Of a DNA stretch of 64,000 bases, positions 10,922 to 23,544 are shown in pieces. A program made the translations under genes and the position numbers. A model generated the notes under the pieces. That model did not search any database. It saw only the letters and a program-made list of their open reading frames with translations, and was not told the DNA's origin. Source of the stretch: Myoxocephalus aenaeus (Eukaryota > Chordata > Actinopteri > Perciformes > Cottidae); the NCBI GenBank assembly GCA_038501785.1, contig JBAMJR010000065.1, positions 5,344,501 through 5,408,500 on the forward strand. The letters run 5' to 3'. Position 1 is the first letter of the stretch; each line of letters starts with the position of its first letter.

Positions 10922-11915
10922 GGTGTGTAGATGTGCAAAGGAGGAAAGGGTCTTTAACCTACATATGAAGTATTTCCTTGGTAACCTGAGTACTAAATAT
11001 TGACACAGGCTGTAGTCTGAAGCATTATCAAATATTGACACTGGAGGTTGGAGGCATTTTACATGTTCAATATAAATGTGTCATACTGATAAAGTAGAGC
11101 GTATCCATGCTGCTCCAGAAGAGGAAGTCATTCATTTAAACCGCCATTAGACAGTAAACGCTCCCCAATACGAGGCCAGCAAAGTGTCACATTGAACTGT
11201 TCTATGTCTGTGCAACTGCCAGTGTCAACTCCATGCACATTTCTTATATTTAGTGTTTAGTTACAACTGCCATGTGTTTATTTTTAGCCATTCTGGCAGC
11301 AGCCATCACTTTGGTCCAGACTAAAATATCTTATCAATGGATTGCCATTTAATTTGGTACTGACATTTATGACCCAGAGGAGATGAATCTTAAATACTTA
11401 CATCCCCTGACGTTTCTTCTTGCACTACCGTGAGGCTGATATGTTATGGTTTCATCAACAAGTGTTTGATAAATTGCTCTGAAATTTTATACATTTATAC
11501 AGATTAAATGTCCTCCTTATGATGAATTGTGATCCATGAAGGTCCTACGATGAAGCCAAAAAAGATGAATCTGTCATATACTTTCGCTTGTAAACTAATG
11601 GCATTACCTACTTTATGTTTGGTGCTAAATAACAAACATTGTAGTATTCTTTGCAAATAACCAGCCGGGAATTTGTGTTTCATCTCCATAGCCTTTATAT
11701 ATTATTTCAGTGTTTTTCTTGAGTGCTTTAATATCAAACACAGTGATTCACTACATGCCTGGACAGATCACAGTGTGCGTGTGCGTGTGCGTGTGTGTGT
11801 TTGTGTGTGTGTGTGGTTGCTTCATTGGAATTGATGGAGGGCCCGTCTTGCCAAAAGATGAAAGATGTGAGTCAAGAATATGAAAACATCAATGTAGCAC
11901 CTGTGACAGGCTGCA

Positions 11916-11916
<1 letters not shown>

Positions 11917-11996
<80 letters not shown>
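11917..11996 (+). repeat. (AC)40 microsatellite
   Basis: Uninterrupted AC run; a shorter, interrupted GT tract lies 100 bases upstream (11776-11814). Confidence 0.98.
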
Positions 11997-11998
<2 letters not shown>

Positions 11999-12589
11999 AT
12001 ACATTAGTAGCCGGACTTTATATACACACATAAACATGATCACATTGAAATAGTTTTCCTCAAACGCACAACAAAATCACACTTAGTTGAAATACAGCCA
12101 CTCAAATTCAGACAAAGATGAAGGAGGAGGGGCAGAAATGAAGATCAATTAGGTGCCCAATCAGCATTTAATATTCATGCCAAGGGGACACACTAGTCTA
12201 TGAGGGACCCCCTTGAAGCAAAAGCATTATTCATTTATTCACTTCCGCACACACACAGACACACATCACTTTATAATTTGCCACCAGGGATATCCCACTC
12301 TTTTATCTACCGTTTGCATTTGCTCTTTTTAAATGAGATTAATGTCAAAAAAGTGAAACTAAACCCACAGGTCCAGATGATTTTAAGCACACAGAGGCTG
12401 TTTAAATGCATATAAGCAACAGGCACATAAGCAACAAGCAGCAACCTTGACCAGAGAGTCACCAGAGGGCCGAGGTCCAGGCTCCTCACACCTCCCGCCT
12501 GCGAATAAATTGCTTCTCATATCGCGGCAACGGCTCCAGATGCTCCGAGTCACCTTGAGACAAAAGGCTCGCCCGCCCTTCCCCTCATT

Positions 12590-12960
12590 GGTGAGGAGAG
12601 AGGAAAGAGAGAGGGAGAAGAGGAGATAAGAAGAAGAAGACGGAAATGTGGGAAGAAATCAAGCGGGGAAGAGAAATATTTGGGACAATGATGGCGAAGG
12701 AGGAGGAAACTAGAGATGGTGTAGGAGATGTCTGAGAATTGTCAGAGGGGGAGAGATAGAATAAGTTACAAGAGGGGAGGAGGGGAGGAGATGAGGTGGC
12801 TTTGAGAGGAGATAGAGAGAATAAGGGGAGGGGAAGAGGAGAGGGAGAGATAGGAGAGTGAAGGGGGGGAAATAAGCAGAATAAAGGAAAGATATTAGGT
12901 CAGCCGATATGAGACCTGGTATGAAGTGAGCAGAGGAGGATGAACAAAAAGGATTATAAA
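12590..12960 (+). repeat. Purine-rich (GA) tract
   Basis: About 370 bases strongly enriched in A and G on the + strand (GAGAGAGGAAAGAGAG, GGGGAGGAGGGGAGG and similar). Minus-strand ORFs across it are low-complexity artefacts. Confidence 0.8.
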
Positions 12961-15198
12961 AAAAATGCAGTGTGATGAGGAAAACCAGTACAATATTGAA
13001 GGAATGAACTCCCATGAGATCCAGCACGTCTTCATTTCCTGCCTGGAAATGTGCAATTTATTTACAATGATAGCCTTGTTAAAGGGAGATACACAAACCA
13101 AACAAACATCAGTACTATTTCACTGACATACATGCAGAAACCTGACGTAAAACGACTGCCGCTCTGGTTGTTTTGCCTTCCACCATCACATTAACTAAAT
13201 CATCAAAGCATTACAGCACTCAGAGTGTGACAGCTGTCTGTGCATACGAGGAACATTTTTATTGTGCTACAGTACGCAATTAAACTTTGCATTTGAGAGC
13301 CTGTCGTGCATGTTTCTGAGTGTGTGTGTGTGTGCGTGTGCGTGTGCATGCAGAAACTCCTCTCCTATCGGAGACGAGACGATTGGATCTGCCAGCCAGC
13401 AGGAACGTTAATTACTTCAGCAATCTTCAGGCTCACTTCCCACAATCACTCCCATCTCTGGGAAGGGAATGAGCTCGGCCATTCAGGAAGCCCGGATCCA
13501 GACCGAGCCTCCGATTCAAATCTGTTTCCAGGACGGAGGGAATGAAGTACGCAGGACAATACAGACGGAGTCCAGAGCGTGTTCGCTATGGAATAGTTCT
13601 TCTCCTTGCTCTTAAAACGGTTCCTTTCCTCTTTCCACAACAGCTGGGAAAAGGATAATAAACGCTTTGATGTAAATCATCACTTCTGGGTGTAACTTCG
13701 GTTGTCAGGGAATTTTAAACAGTGACTTAATGAGACAGATTGTATCTTAATTAACAAATCAAGGACTTATTTTTTTTTTTGGGAGAGGGGGCGAAATTAC
13801 GGAAATACAGTTTCTGTTCTTCTCTTTTACATCATTATTCATTTTTAAATAAACAAGGCTAGTATTTCCTGGAAGTTACATTTATATATTACTAAAATGC
13901 AGCAGCAAATCATTTTCTGCAGAAAAGTAATGCTGGAATTGTCTCTTTTTTTGATCAACATAGCAAGGAAACAGTGTTAATTGATGTATTAATTAGCAAA
14001 CATGTTGATTCTGCATTTTTTTTCCAACAATATCCACTCCTCACATGGATACGTCACCTTTTAAGGTTTATAGCAAACTTTATAGTTTATAGCAAACGTT
14101 ATAGCAAACTTGTAAGCAAACAAGCTAATTTACACATTTATTCATTTGATACATTTTTGTTATAAAATTATTGATTACATTCGCTTCAAGGTTTAGGGAA
14201 AGACAATGGAACAATTGTAGATTGGATTAAAATGCTTCTATCCTTTGTTGTCACAGTCACAAATAAGGTTTGGGAACAAATTGTGGTCGTGGTGAAAAAG
14301 AAAAAAACTCTCAGTTGGAAAGTGGAAACAAACGGCACTTTCACTTGAACATAAACACTTACTTAAAATAACTGATGTTTATGAGACGTTTGGGAGCCCG
14401 AGGCATGCCGTGTTTATTACATTTAGTTGAAACCTGTCAGTGGCACACAAACCCCCAATACGACGGTGAATTATGGTTTTTAAACTCTTTCGTTTAAATC
14501 AAACAAACAGGATAAAAGCTGCTCTAAGCAGGACGAAAGGCAACACTCCCCCTTCACGATGTTTCTTTCCACAACGTAATCGTGAAAACAAATTAGCGGT
14601 GCAAAACGTTATTTCGAGGAGGCAGGGTTGAGGATCCTGCAGCTCTTGTGGCCTTTTCCTCAGCTTCATATGGATCCGCCTGATGTTTCATCCCTTCCAA
14701 ACTGTCACCGATTTCCATTAGACCAGCGGCTCCAATCCTGAGACGCACCGGTCTCTCAATGAGTTTTTTGGGGGAGTAATTTCGGTGTGGCACAGCCAGG
14801 TCTGGGTTGTTTGTACACAGCCTATATATCAACGGTCAGAGGAGGCAACAACAAGTCCTCTCTGCTCGCCTGAAAGAAACAAATCAGCTCTTTGGCGGAT
14901 CTTGATTTCTGCCTGAAAAGAAACGGTAGGTCATCATATGAACGTTGTGTTTCATGTGATTAGCGAGTGTCGCGCCGCTGACGTCCTGTGAACGACACTA
15001 TAAAGCACACGATGTCGCCTCTCCTCTTGTCCTTCCAAGGTGACAGCTCCTGGGGGGTTTTGGCAACGATTACTTCAGCAAATTAACAAAAACCCCACGC
15101 CGAGCCGCCGCCGGCACAGCCAAGGAACCAGGACACACACACACACACATATGCCACATCATCACACAGTGTGAACAGACATCCTCCAATGTGCCAAC

Positions 15199-15200
<2 letters not shown>

Positions 15201-15263
<63 letters not shown>

Positions 15264-15271
15264 ACACACAC
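15201..15271 (+). repeat. (CA)n microsatellite, one interruption
   Basis: CA run broken once by ATA at about 15258-15260; a shorter CA run lies at 15133-15148. Confidence 0.97.
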
Positions 15272-15798
15272 TGGAGGCTACAGAAGCCAAAACCATAGCC
15301 GTCTAATTAACCAGTCCCACCCTCCTGACCCAGTAGCCAAGAGCAACTTATTATCAGCCAGAACTTTAACCCTCTTAGAGTCTTTGAGCTCCGCTAAAAT
15401 GAGGTTCAGCCCTCTGCTATCCTCGAGGAGGGAGAAGGATATTGGTTAGGATGTTATTAATGGAGACTTGTGGTTATAAAAGTTGTTGACCCTTCTTTTT
15501 TTTTTACACATCAGTGAGAGGTGGATTCAGTCTTTTTGCTTGAAACAGTCTTTTTCTGGCTTAAACTTTTATGTTGTATATCTTATCCTGGTCTTGTTGC
15601 TCACAACTGTGAACTGAACTGAATAATGGTTCTTACTTAAGATTATTAAAATAGATCAAGTCTAGATATCTCCATATTTCAAAAGGTGAAATCAATCAGG
15701 TATTTTTATTTTACGTGTTACAATTATGTTTCTAATTGTTGACGAAATTCCATAGAGTGGATAAATGGGTCAAACAATCACAGCATGTTCATCTAGGA

Positions 15799-16708
15799 CA
15801 GTGATTCTCAACTGGTGGGTCCCGTTTTCAGTGGGTCGCAGGCCTTTGCCTAAAAAAATAAAAATAAAAAGCAAAAAAAAAAAAAAATATCTCGGTTTTT
15901 TTTTTCATCCTGTGGTTTTATTTTGAAAGGACTTTTTTATGCAGCGGAGTGTCGCTATTTTGCCGGCTCTGGTTTCAACTGGTTTTGCACTTGTCCCTCC
16001 ATGTTTTCAGCAGCGTGGGCCAGGTTGGGTCAAACCATCCTACAGCCTACTGAATATAACATTCACAACTGATGGCGCTGCCTGCATGACAGGAAAAAAC
16101 TCTGGGGTTGGGAGGAGAATTGAGTGCTGCTTAATTTTCTGTAAAGCACAATGTTTTTCAGTATTTACTGATGAGGTAATCACAAGAGAAGTTAATGTTG
16201 TATATATGAATACTTTTGAATTCCACTTTTGTTTAATTTATTTTGAGTTAGTGGAAAAGCTGCTCCTCAACACAGTGACGTGTTCCACAGTAAAGTGTTT
16301 GTCATAGATTCGGTGAGTGTGTGTTCTCAGTTAAAGTTAGGTCATTTCAGTCTTTTTGAAACTACTTTTTAGTTGTTGGACTGTTTAAAAATAGCTGAAG
16401 ATTCTGAATTGTTATATATGTTGTAATACCTCGTGTCCTGAAGATGCAGTTTTAGTTTTTTAATTAAAATGCAGCTAATTGAGTGTAAAAGGGAATAGTT
16501 CCCTCTCTATCATCGCCACCAGCTGCTCGTTTTGGTTATTAAACTTGTTTTTGTGTTAGCATACATATTCTGTACTATCTCAGGTTCAAACTGCACCATC
16601 TTTTCATTACATACATTAGAGAAGTTGAGAATGTTCCTCGATTTGGGTCGCGGCTTGTCATTCAGGGGTGATAGTGGGTCCCGGAGCCAGACCAGTTGAG
16701 AACCACTG
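15799..16708 (+). mobile_element. hAT (Charlie-like) transposon copy, 910 bp, with 8-bp TSD
   Basis: The left end CAGTGATTCTCAACTGG matches the reverse complement of the right end (CAGTGGTTCTCAACTGG) with one difference. Both ends continue with GTGGGTCCCG-like sequence. A perfect 8-bp duplication ATCTAGGA flanks it (15791-15798 and 16709-16716). It is an internally deleted copy that still holds a small piece of transposase at about 16056-16121. Confidence 0.92.
16056..16121 (+). pseudogene. hAT transposase catalytic-core fragment
   Basis: Within the element the + frame reads TFTTDGAACMTGKNSGVGRR. This matches the TDGA-x-MTGKxSGV block around an acidic catalytic residue in Charlie/ZBED5-type hAT transposases (family knowledge). 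The surrounding open frame (15939-16307) shows no other transposase similarity that I recognise. It is a deletion remnant, not a gene. Confidence 0.65.
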
Positions 16709-17135
16709 ATCTAGGAGACCACTGTTCATGTCTTGTGTGTAACCAAAAGTCAACGTTCACTTATTTCTATTTAGGGGTACGAAATAATGTATTAATGCTC
16801 TGAATATCGTATAAAAAAACCTTTTAAACAAAGTACAATAAAAGAAACCACAAAAAAACATTAACTCTGTCAGTAACATTGTGGGTTGACGGACAAATGA
16901 TGATGAACAAAACACACGAGTTTGGTGTAAAGAATCGTCAGACTGGCACAAGAGTAAAGAACAACACAAAAATGAAACACACATGATGTATCCTGAGTCG
17001 AGGAAAGTCCATTTTCAGTCTGTACCCCTGAGGAAATCAGCGAGGAAGAAGCAACTATTAGGAAAGATGATTCCGACCCAGTGGGTCCAGAGACACAGCG
17101 ACCTTCATCAGAACCGCGGTCATCGTCTGTCAGCT

Positions 17136-17137
<2 letters not shown>

Positions 17138-17179
<42 letters not shown>
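17138..17179 (+). repeat. (CA)21 microsatellite
   Basis: Uninterrupted CA run. Confidence 0.97.
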
Positions 17180-17183
<4 letters not shown>

Positions 17184-17534
17184 GACACTCTTTCTCTCAC
17201 TCTTCCTTATTCTCGATAGACATTGTTTTTAGGCATCAGGGGACATGTGTGCTATTGTGTTGCAGGTGAAATTGAACACAGCGGCTCTTGCCTCTGGCTT
17301 TGACATAGATTTTCTGTTAAACAATGCAATTGACATGTTTCCTCGGGACGGCTTCCTATTCTATCAAAATACTTCAATATGACACAATCGGTTGTTAATC
17401 ATTTCATTCCTTGTGTATCACCGTAAAGAGCACACAGGGGTCGACCTCTGGAGCCAGGGCGAATCAGAGGGGAAGGACATATTCACTGCTGCAGAAGCTG
17501 TATTTGTGACCTTCACCATTACATTCTCACCCGA

Positions 17535-17700
17535 CAGTTTAGTTTAGTTTATTTACTGGATCCCCATTAGCTGACGCCTTAGCGGCCGCTAATCTTCCTG
17601 GGGTCCACAGAAAGGACAAAATACATACAAAAACGTGCAAAACATAACGTGAAACAAACAGTTAAAAATAAAAATAAAAATAGTACAGTCAGATACCTAG
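17535..17700. mobile_element. Fish retroposon-like 3' tail (uncertain class)
   Basis: GTTTAGTTTAGTTTATTTAC leads into GGATCCCCATTAGCTGACGC, a GC-rich stem (TAGCGGCCGCTA) and CTTCCTGGGGTCCAC, then an A-rich tail. I recognise this block as recurring in many fish genomes, where it behaves as a LINE/SINE-derived tail. The internal CCCC/GGGG and TTAGC/GCTAA complements would form a hairpin. The family name is not certain. Confidence 0.4.
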
Positions 17701-18854
17701 TGCAGCTGAGGGCTAGTATGTACAATATGCAGTTCAACCACCATTTATACAAGAAAAATCTGATCTCACCCGACAGCTTCTCCAGTGTCGAGTTGTCACA
17801 TAAACCGTGAGTGTGTTAAACTGCTCTGTAAAGATACAATCATGGACCTCACGATCGACCCATTTTCAGCTGTTTAAATGCAACGATCACACAGAATTCA
17901 TGGAACTGTGGTTACAGTGTGTAACTCTTGTTTTAATGTGAAGTGGACGCCAGAGAAGAAAGCCTGTGTGAGGAGATCCATCACTATCCAGATCTTTATA
18001 CTGTAATTATTCTTTTAAGGATTTTAAACACCTGGGGAGTTCTTTTTTTGTGCGATGAATTTGCACGTCCACATATGTTTGTGAACAAAATATACTTTAT
18101 TTATTACTACTCTGCGAAAAAAAGCAATGTCTTACTCAAACCATACACTATAGTACTTCATTCATTCCCTACTTTCAATCTTGACAAAAGCGGCGCAGAC
18201 CAGAGACACTCTTCACATTCTTACCTTTCACAATAAAAGCCTATACACTGCATAACTGTGAACCAGAGGGAACTCAAATTCGCTAAGAGCATTTTGCTGA
18301 AAGGAAGCTAAATAAAACATCTTACAGTGGCTCTCAGGCTATACAACAATTCACCTCAGACAGACTGCCAGGCGCTCTGAGACAATACTATCCTCAGATA
18401 ATCCATTCAACACTTTTACTGAAGTGCTGCAACAGCGGCAAATACTCATCGCTGCCACGATGTAAAACATTCGCAGGCGAGTATTTAACATTTTCGTTTT
18501 GTTTCTTTGTCACCACCTCGGTGTGGAACTTTTGTTCAGCCAAATACAACAAACACAGGAACTCTTCTTCCTGATGTTGTGTTACTAATTTGGCTCTATA
18601 GGACAGAATTAATGTATTTTCTCTGGAAAAAGGAAAATAACTTGTGTTGTTTAGTACAGTGTCTGTAATAAAGGGACTTTACATGTAACTCAAAAATAAT
18701 GTATTTTGTATTAAACTTGTTTGTAGTTTAGGACTGATTTCCACTTTCTCAAAAATGTTGTTTCTTTTTTTTTATCTTTACTGATAGAGGTAAGCGCTAT
18801 CGCTACATAAGAGGCGATAAGTACAGCTTGTAGAAAGTCATACACTTACACAAC

Positions 18855-18856
<2 letters not shown>

Positions 18857-18940
<84 letters not shown>
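18857..18940 (+). repeat. (TG)42 microsatellite
   Basis: Uninterrupted TG run; a second shorter GT run (19069-19098) follows 130 bases downstream. Confidence 0.98.
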
Positions 18941-18945
<5 letters not shown>

Positions 18946-19066
18946 GTTAGATCAGAGCCAAGCAGATGTTTGTGAACAAGGTGCGCTTTAAGAGAGACGA
19001 TAAGATGGGTCCACCTTATCTGATTCAGCACAAACCACCTCTGACAACAATGATAGAGTTTTCTAC

Positions 19067-19100
<34 letters not shown>

Positions 19101-19789
19101 GGCAGAGAAGATATACTGTAGCTGCTTTTAGAGACAAGACCAATTTCTTCAGAGTGAGTTTCAGGCGTGTGATGCTTGTGCAACATCTCTCTCTTCACTC
19201 CTCCACCCGGTGCTCACTAAATCAGGTCAACTTGAGACGACTTCAACCCACACCGGGGAAATAGGAAAAAAAACTGTTATATGTGAAAACAATCGCTGCG
19301 GTTAAACCTCTGTCCTGTCCCATGTTTTACAGTACAACCACATTCATAGTTTAGTTGTACCATATTTTCCTTTCTTTTGTCATCATCATTATTAAATTAT
19401 CTCATGTTACAAATCACAGTCACCGTTTATGAGCCACGATCAAATTACTGATTCTACTTGTAACTGTGGAAACGGTTACGCTAAAACACAGCATGGCATA
19501 CAAAATAAAAATCCAAGGGCCTTCACTGACGTGTGTTGCCTCCGGTGAGACAAATTCAAATGTATTTCTGCATAGCGGTTTATGACCCTTTGAGGAAGGA
19601 TTTTCGTTAAAACTTTAAAACAAAGCTTCACCTTTCTGCGTGACGATTACAAATTAAACAGTGGAAATATCAATTCACGTCAAAGTAATCTACTCAGAGT
19701 GGGTTCTTGCACATTTAGTAGTCCCATAGAAATTAATGTGGAAGCTGCGTATTGTCAGTCTCACTGTGGAAGAAAAGGCCCAAACAGAG

Positions 19790-19793
<4 letters not shown>

Positions 19794-19854
<61 letters not shown>
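19794..19854 (+). repeat. (TA)30 microsatellite
   Basis: Uninterrupted TA run abutting the left end of the CACTA-type element. Confidence 0.97.
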
Positions 19855-19856
<2 letters not shown>

Positions 19857-19859
<3 letters not shown>

Positions 19860-20885
19860 TGTAAAACCTGATGAGTAAAGTCAACTCAAATAGTTTAAGG
19901 AAACCGATTGCCTTGAACCATTTAAGTTAAATAACTCAAATCCTTTTAGTGGAAAAAAATGCTTAAATGGAGTACTCTTAACTCAAGTATTTATTGTTAG
20001 GTATACTTAAGTAAATAAATGACTAGTACTAACTCCATTCTTTGTATTGAACTTAAAACATATTTATTATTTAAACTTATTTGTAATTTTTGTATGAACT
20101 CAGATGGAATGAATTTATTTGAACCAATATGATTACTTGACCAGAACATTACACATAGGGCTGTGCGGTATACCGGTTCAATTTGAAACCGGTATGAATT
20201 TTTCATATACCGCATAGCCATAACGACCTTTATTTTTTCACCACTGAGGGCACAGCGGTCGGAGCTACTTACGTGTCATGGTTGTAACTTTAGTCATGGT
20301 TAAAACTTTATAACAACAATCAATAACCCACAACTAACGCTCTTTAACAGGGTAAAACACCACGACACAACAGTTTGTGACACAAACTATTTGTAACACT
20401 AATAATTGTAATAATTGTGCCGAACTGCATGCTGGGTAGACTCGCCCACTTCACAACAAGCAGAAACTCCGTCGCAGGAAGAGACAGACCCTTCCGGTCT
20501 GCTAGTTACAATAACGGTGTTATCGGATAGTACAGTGTATATTTCTCGGTAACTTTTGAAAAAACTAAGCGAAAAAACGCAGAAAAATGTACATTTACAG
20601 ACACCTGTCTTAACGACAGATCAAGGATCAGCTAAGTTTTCGAACACATCCACTGTCTATAAAATCAATTTAGATCAAATGAGTTAATACAACTCATTGG
20701 AATTGATACACATAACTTGAAAGTCTACCAGAAGTTGATCAAACTCAAAATGACTGAGTCATTATGACTGCAGTTCACTTATGAGTTCATGTTAGTGTAT
20801 CACTCAAGTAACTACAACTTTCTATGCCATTTAAGTTGGGTTAGCTTACTTCTTTTATTAAGATGAGCTGGTAGGTTTTACAGTG
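19857..20885. mobile_element. CACTA/EnSpm-type non-autonomous element, about 1.03 kb
   Basis: The left end is CACTGTAAAACCT and the right end AGGTTTTACAGTG, an exact 13-bp inverted repeat with the CACTG terminus of CACTA elements. Both subterminal zones are packed with variants of AACTCAAA, AAGTTGA and TTAAGT, as in fish EnSpm non-autonomous copies. No open transposase frame. A clear 3-bp target duplication cannot be read, because the left flank is a TA microsatellite. Confidence 0.7.
20158..20222. repeat. Palindrome inside the CACTA element (possible nested insert)
   Basis: GGGCTGTGCGGTATACCGG, then an interrupted palindrome (ATACCGGTT...AAACCGGTAT) and CATATACCGCATAGCC, which pairs back with the start. 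The sequence differs in style from the AT-rich subterminal repeats on both sides. It could be the end of a second transposon nested in the first; no matching right end was found. Confidence 0.45.
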
Positions 20886-21239
20886 TATATATTCAGATGT
20901 AGCCAGCATAGTGTGGACAGTCCAACAGGTGCTTTATTCCATTTGTAGAAACCTTGTAGTAAACTTTGATTACATATGAGTCACTGAAAGAGACATCCAT
21001 GAAGTGATTTAGTGTCTTTGTCTCCTCTGGTTAGGCTTTAATCCTTCTCTCTTTCCTTTGGCTCGCATGTCTCCACCTGCACTCGCTGGCTTGTTTCGTT
21101 TCCACTGAGCCCGTTCATTTACAGAGGAGAAAACATCGCACTTTCTGATCACTCTCACCGAGTCATCAGGCGGCGAGCCGAGGATGTGAAGCCCATCGTA
21201 CCTGTCAGCGCTCCGGGAGAGAGATCACCATCAGGCAGA

Positions 21240-21895
21240 GATCAAACCAGAGTCTCTGAGTTGGATGAGAGGAGAGGAGACGAGACGAGAAAAAGGAGGA
21301 GAGGTGATGAGACGAGACGAGACAAGAGGAGAGAAAAGGAAAGGAAAGGAAAGGAGATGGGAGGAAAGGAGAGGATATTAGTGTAGGGAAGGAGATGAGA
21401 GAAAAGGAAAGGAAAGGAGAGAAAATAAGAGGGGAGGGGAGATGAGGGGAGGAAGAAAAAAGGAGAAGCAGAAACGAGAAAGGGGAGGGAAAGGGAAAGA
21501 AAAAGAAAGGAAAGGTGTCGAGGAAGAGAGGAATGAGGAAAGAAGGTAAACGAGTAGGGTAAGGGGAGAAGAAAAGAGGAGACAGTATAGGAAATAAAAA
21601 ATAAAAAGGGATAGGATATAAGAAAGGAGAAACAAAAGGGAGAGGAAGAAAAGAGCCAGAACAGACAGTAAGAGAAAGGAGAAACAAGTAAAGGAGACAC
21701 AAGAAAGCAAAGGATAGAGAAGGAGAGAAAGGAGGAAATAAAGATGAAAAATGAAATGAAAGCTATGAGGTAAAGCAGGAAAATGAAAGGGGGACAAGAA
21801 AGCAAAGAGATAGATAGGAAAGCAGCAAAGGATATGAAAGGAGAGAAGAGGGGAGGACAAAAGGAAAGAAAGAAAGAAAAAGAAAGGCAGATGTA
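21240..21895 (+). repeat. Long purine-rich tract
   Basis: About 650 bases of nearly pure A/G on the + strand (GAGACGAGACGAGAAAAGGA, AAGGAAAGGAAAGGAGA and similar), with local 5-bp GAGAC and AAAGG periodicities. Minus-strand ORFs of up to 267 codons over it are Ser/Phe/Leu/Pro low-complexity translations, not proteins. Confidence 0.9.
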
Positions 21896-23189
21896 CAGTT
21901 GGTAATGTCTCCCTGAAGCACAGGTGAGCATGCACTCGCCAGCCTTTTTCCATTTTGCATCTCTAATGTGTACATGCGTCTCTGCTATCACTGGTGTGTT
22001 TGTATGTGTGTGTATGTACACAGGGACTCTGTCTGCACTGTCCAATCAGCCACGCTTCATTACTTTCTTTGTGTGCTTTTGAATCTGTTTATGCCTGAAT
22101 TAGCGGCGCCAGTGATCCGTGCCGCCTCGGCCCGCAGAGCCGAGCCAGGACTCCATTCATCTTTACCTGTCTGCTGTCACCTCACGCCGTCGACCGCTAA
22201 CCCGATACCAACAGCACGGCGATAAGAGGGACAGAGCGGCGACGACGTGACAGGAGAGAGAGAGAAGAAAGGAGGAGGATGCAAAAAGAAAGAGGAGAGA
22301 CAGGAGAGGACTTCAAATGGGTCAAACAAGGCAACGAGAGGAAACAAGGAGAGTAGAAACAAGAAAGAGAGGAGACGCAGGAGAGCAACTGAGGGAACAA
22401 TGCTTTAAAATCAAGCCAGACAGAGCGGCGGACGGACGTGGGAAGCTCGAGCAGGATTCATCTGAAACTTCTAATGGCCTGCTCCCTGTTCTCCTCTTGT
22501 TAAACAGCATCGGGTCGAAGATGGAAACCGCTGCTATCGATTAACATCCAGCAAGCAGGCACTTCGCAGCATCACAAAGCCTGGCTGTTCTAGTTTGTTT
22601 ACTTATTTATTCATGTATTCATGTTGTGTCTGATGAGAGAGCCCTTCGCCTCGCTGCCTTTAAATAAAGCCTGATGTATTCATCTATTACAAACACTCAC
22701 ACAGCAAGGGAGTAATTGCAGCACAGCATTTAATACTCTTTAATTCAGCGTAATCACATTATGCACTGACAGCATGTCTGGGTGTGTTTTAGAAGGCTTC
22801 TTCCTGTTTATCTTGTCTAACTTTCTTTACTTCTTTGCAAGAAATTGACCCAAGACAGAAGAGAGAGTTTAGTTGGTGGAGACCAAAGAAAAAGCGAACA
22901 TAAAATAGAGGGATTTATTTGACACGAATGCTAATGTTGCTCTCTGTCTGCTGGATGTGTTACAGGAAGTGTTTTCAGTTATTCTGGCTGATTAGAACAA
23001 TCTTCATCTACATATAAGGATGATAAAAATGTAATTCATCCCGCCCTAACAGGTGCAACCAAGCTAACGAGGGACTCAGGAAGATGTCAATCAATACACG
23101 CCCATACAGTCCTGAGAAGAGGTCTACTCAGCCAGATTGATTTAAGTCAAGATTTGTAGGTGACAAACACACCGTGAGAAGGTTAACGT

Positions 23190-23460
23190 TGTAAGACCGA
23201 AACAAGGACAACTCCCAGACCGGACAACGCCGTAGTAACGACCTGTCAATCATTATAGCCACGCCCTAAAGCATGCCCTGCTTTGTGGTCTATTCTTCTT
23301 TAAATGGGCCCAATATACTAAATGAACATCATGCTGTATGGTAAAATACTTGAAACTAGCGATTGAGACCATACACTCTTGTTGACAATGTTTACTGTAT
23401 TAATAAATCAAGTGCAAAGTCGTTTTCTCATAGACTTCTATACAATCAGACTTCTTTTTA
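23190..23460. repeat. Dispersed fish repeat (unclassified)
   Basis: Block with CACGCCCTAAAGCATGCCCT, TAAATGAACATCATGCTGTA, TGAAACTAGCGATTGAGACC and TCATAGACTTCTATACAATC. I recognise this string of motifs as occurring repeatedly in percomorph genomes. The class is unknown to me. It runs directly into the L2/SINE-like block that follows. Confidence 0.45.
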
Positions 23461-23544
23461 TGGCCATAAAAAAGGATGCAAGTTTAAGGCATATCCGCTT
23501 CGGCTTCACTTTTCAGACTTGGTGCCTGGTTCGTTATATTATTT

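Larger units (their letters stand above)
10930..15798. other. Intergenic, repeats only
   Basis: No exon recognised. It holds an interrupted GT run at 11776-11814, a CA microsatellite at 11917-11996, a purine-rich tract at about 12590-12960, a GT run at 13319-13346, CA runs at 15133-15148 and 15201-15271, and otherwise AT-rich single-copy sequence. Confidence 0.6.
16717..19856. other. Intergenic, microsatellites and a retroposon tail
   Basis: Holds a CA run (17138-17179), a conserved fish retroposon-like tail (17535-17700), a TG run (18857-18940), a GT run (19069-19098) and the TA repeat at 19794-19854. No exon recognised. Confidence 0.6.

Noticed and set aside
15939..16307. 122-codon ORF as a host gene
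   Set aside because: It lies wholly inside a hAT element with target duplications; its only recognisable part is a transposase fragment.
21205..22045. Minus-strand ORFs of up to 267 codons
   Set aside because: They translate the purine tract into Ser/Phe/Leu/Pro strings, overlap in several frames and show no domain; composition artefact.
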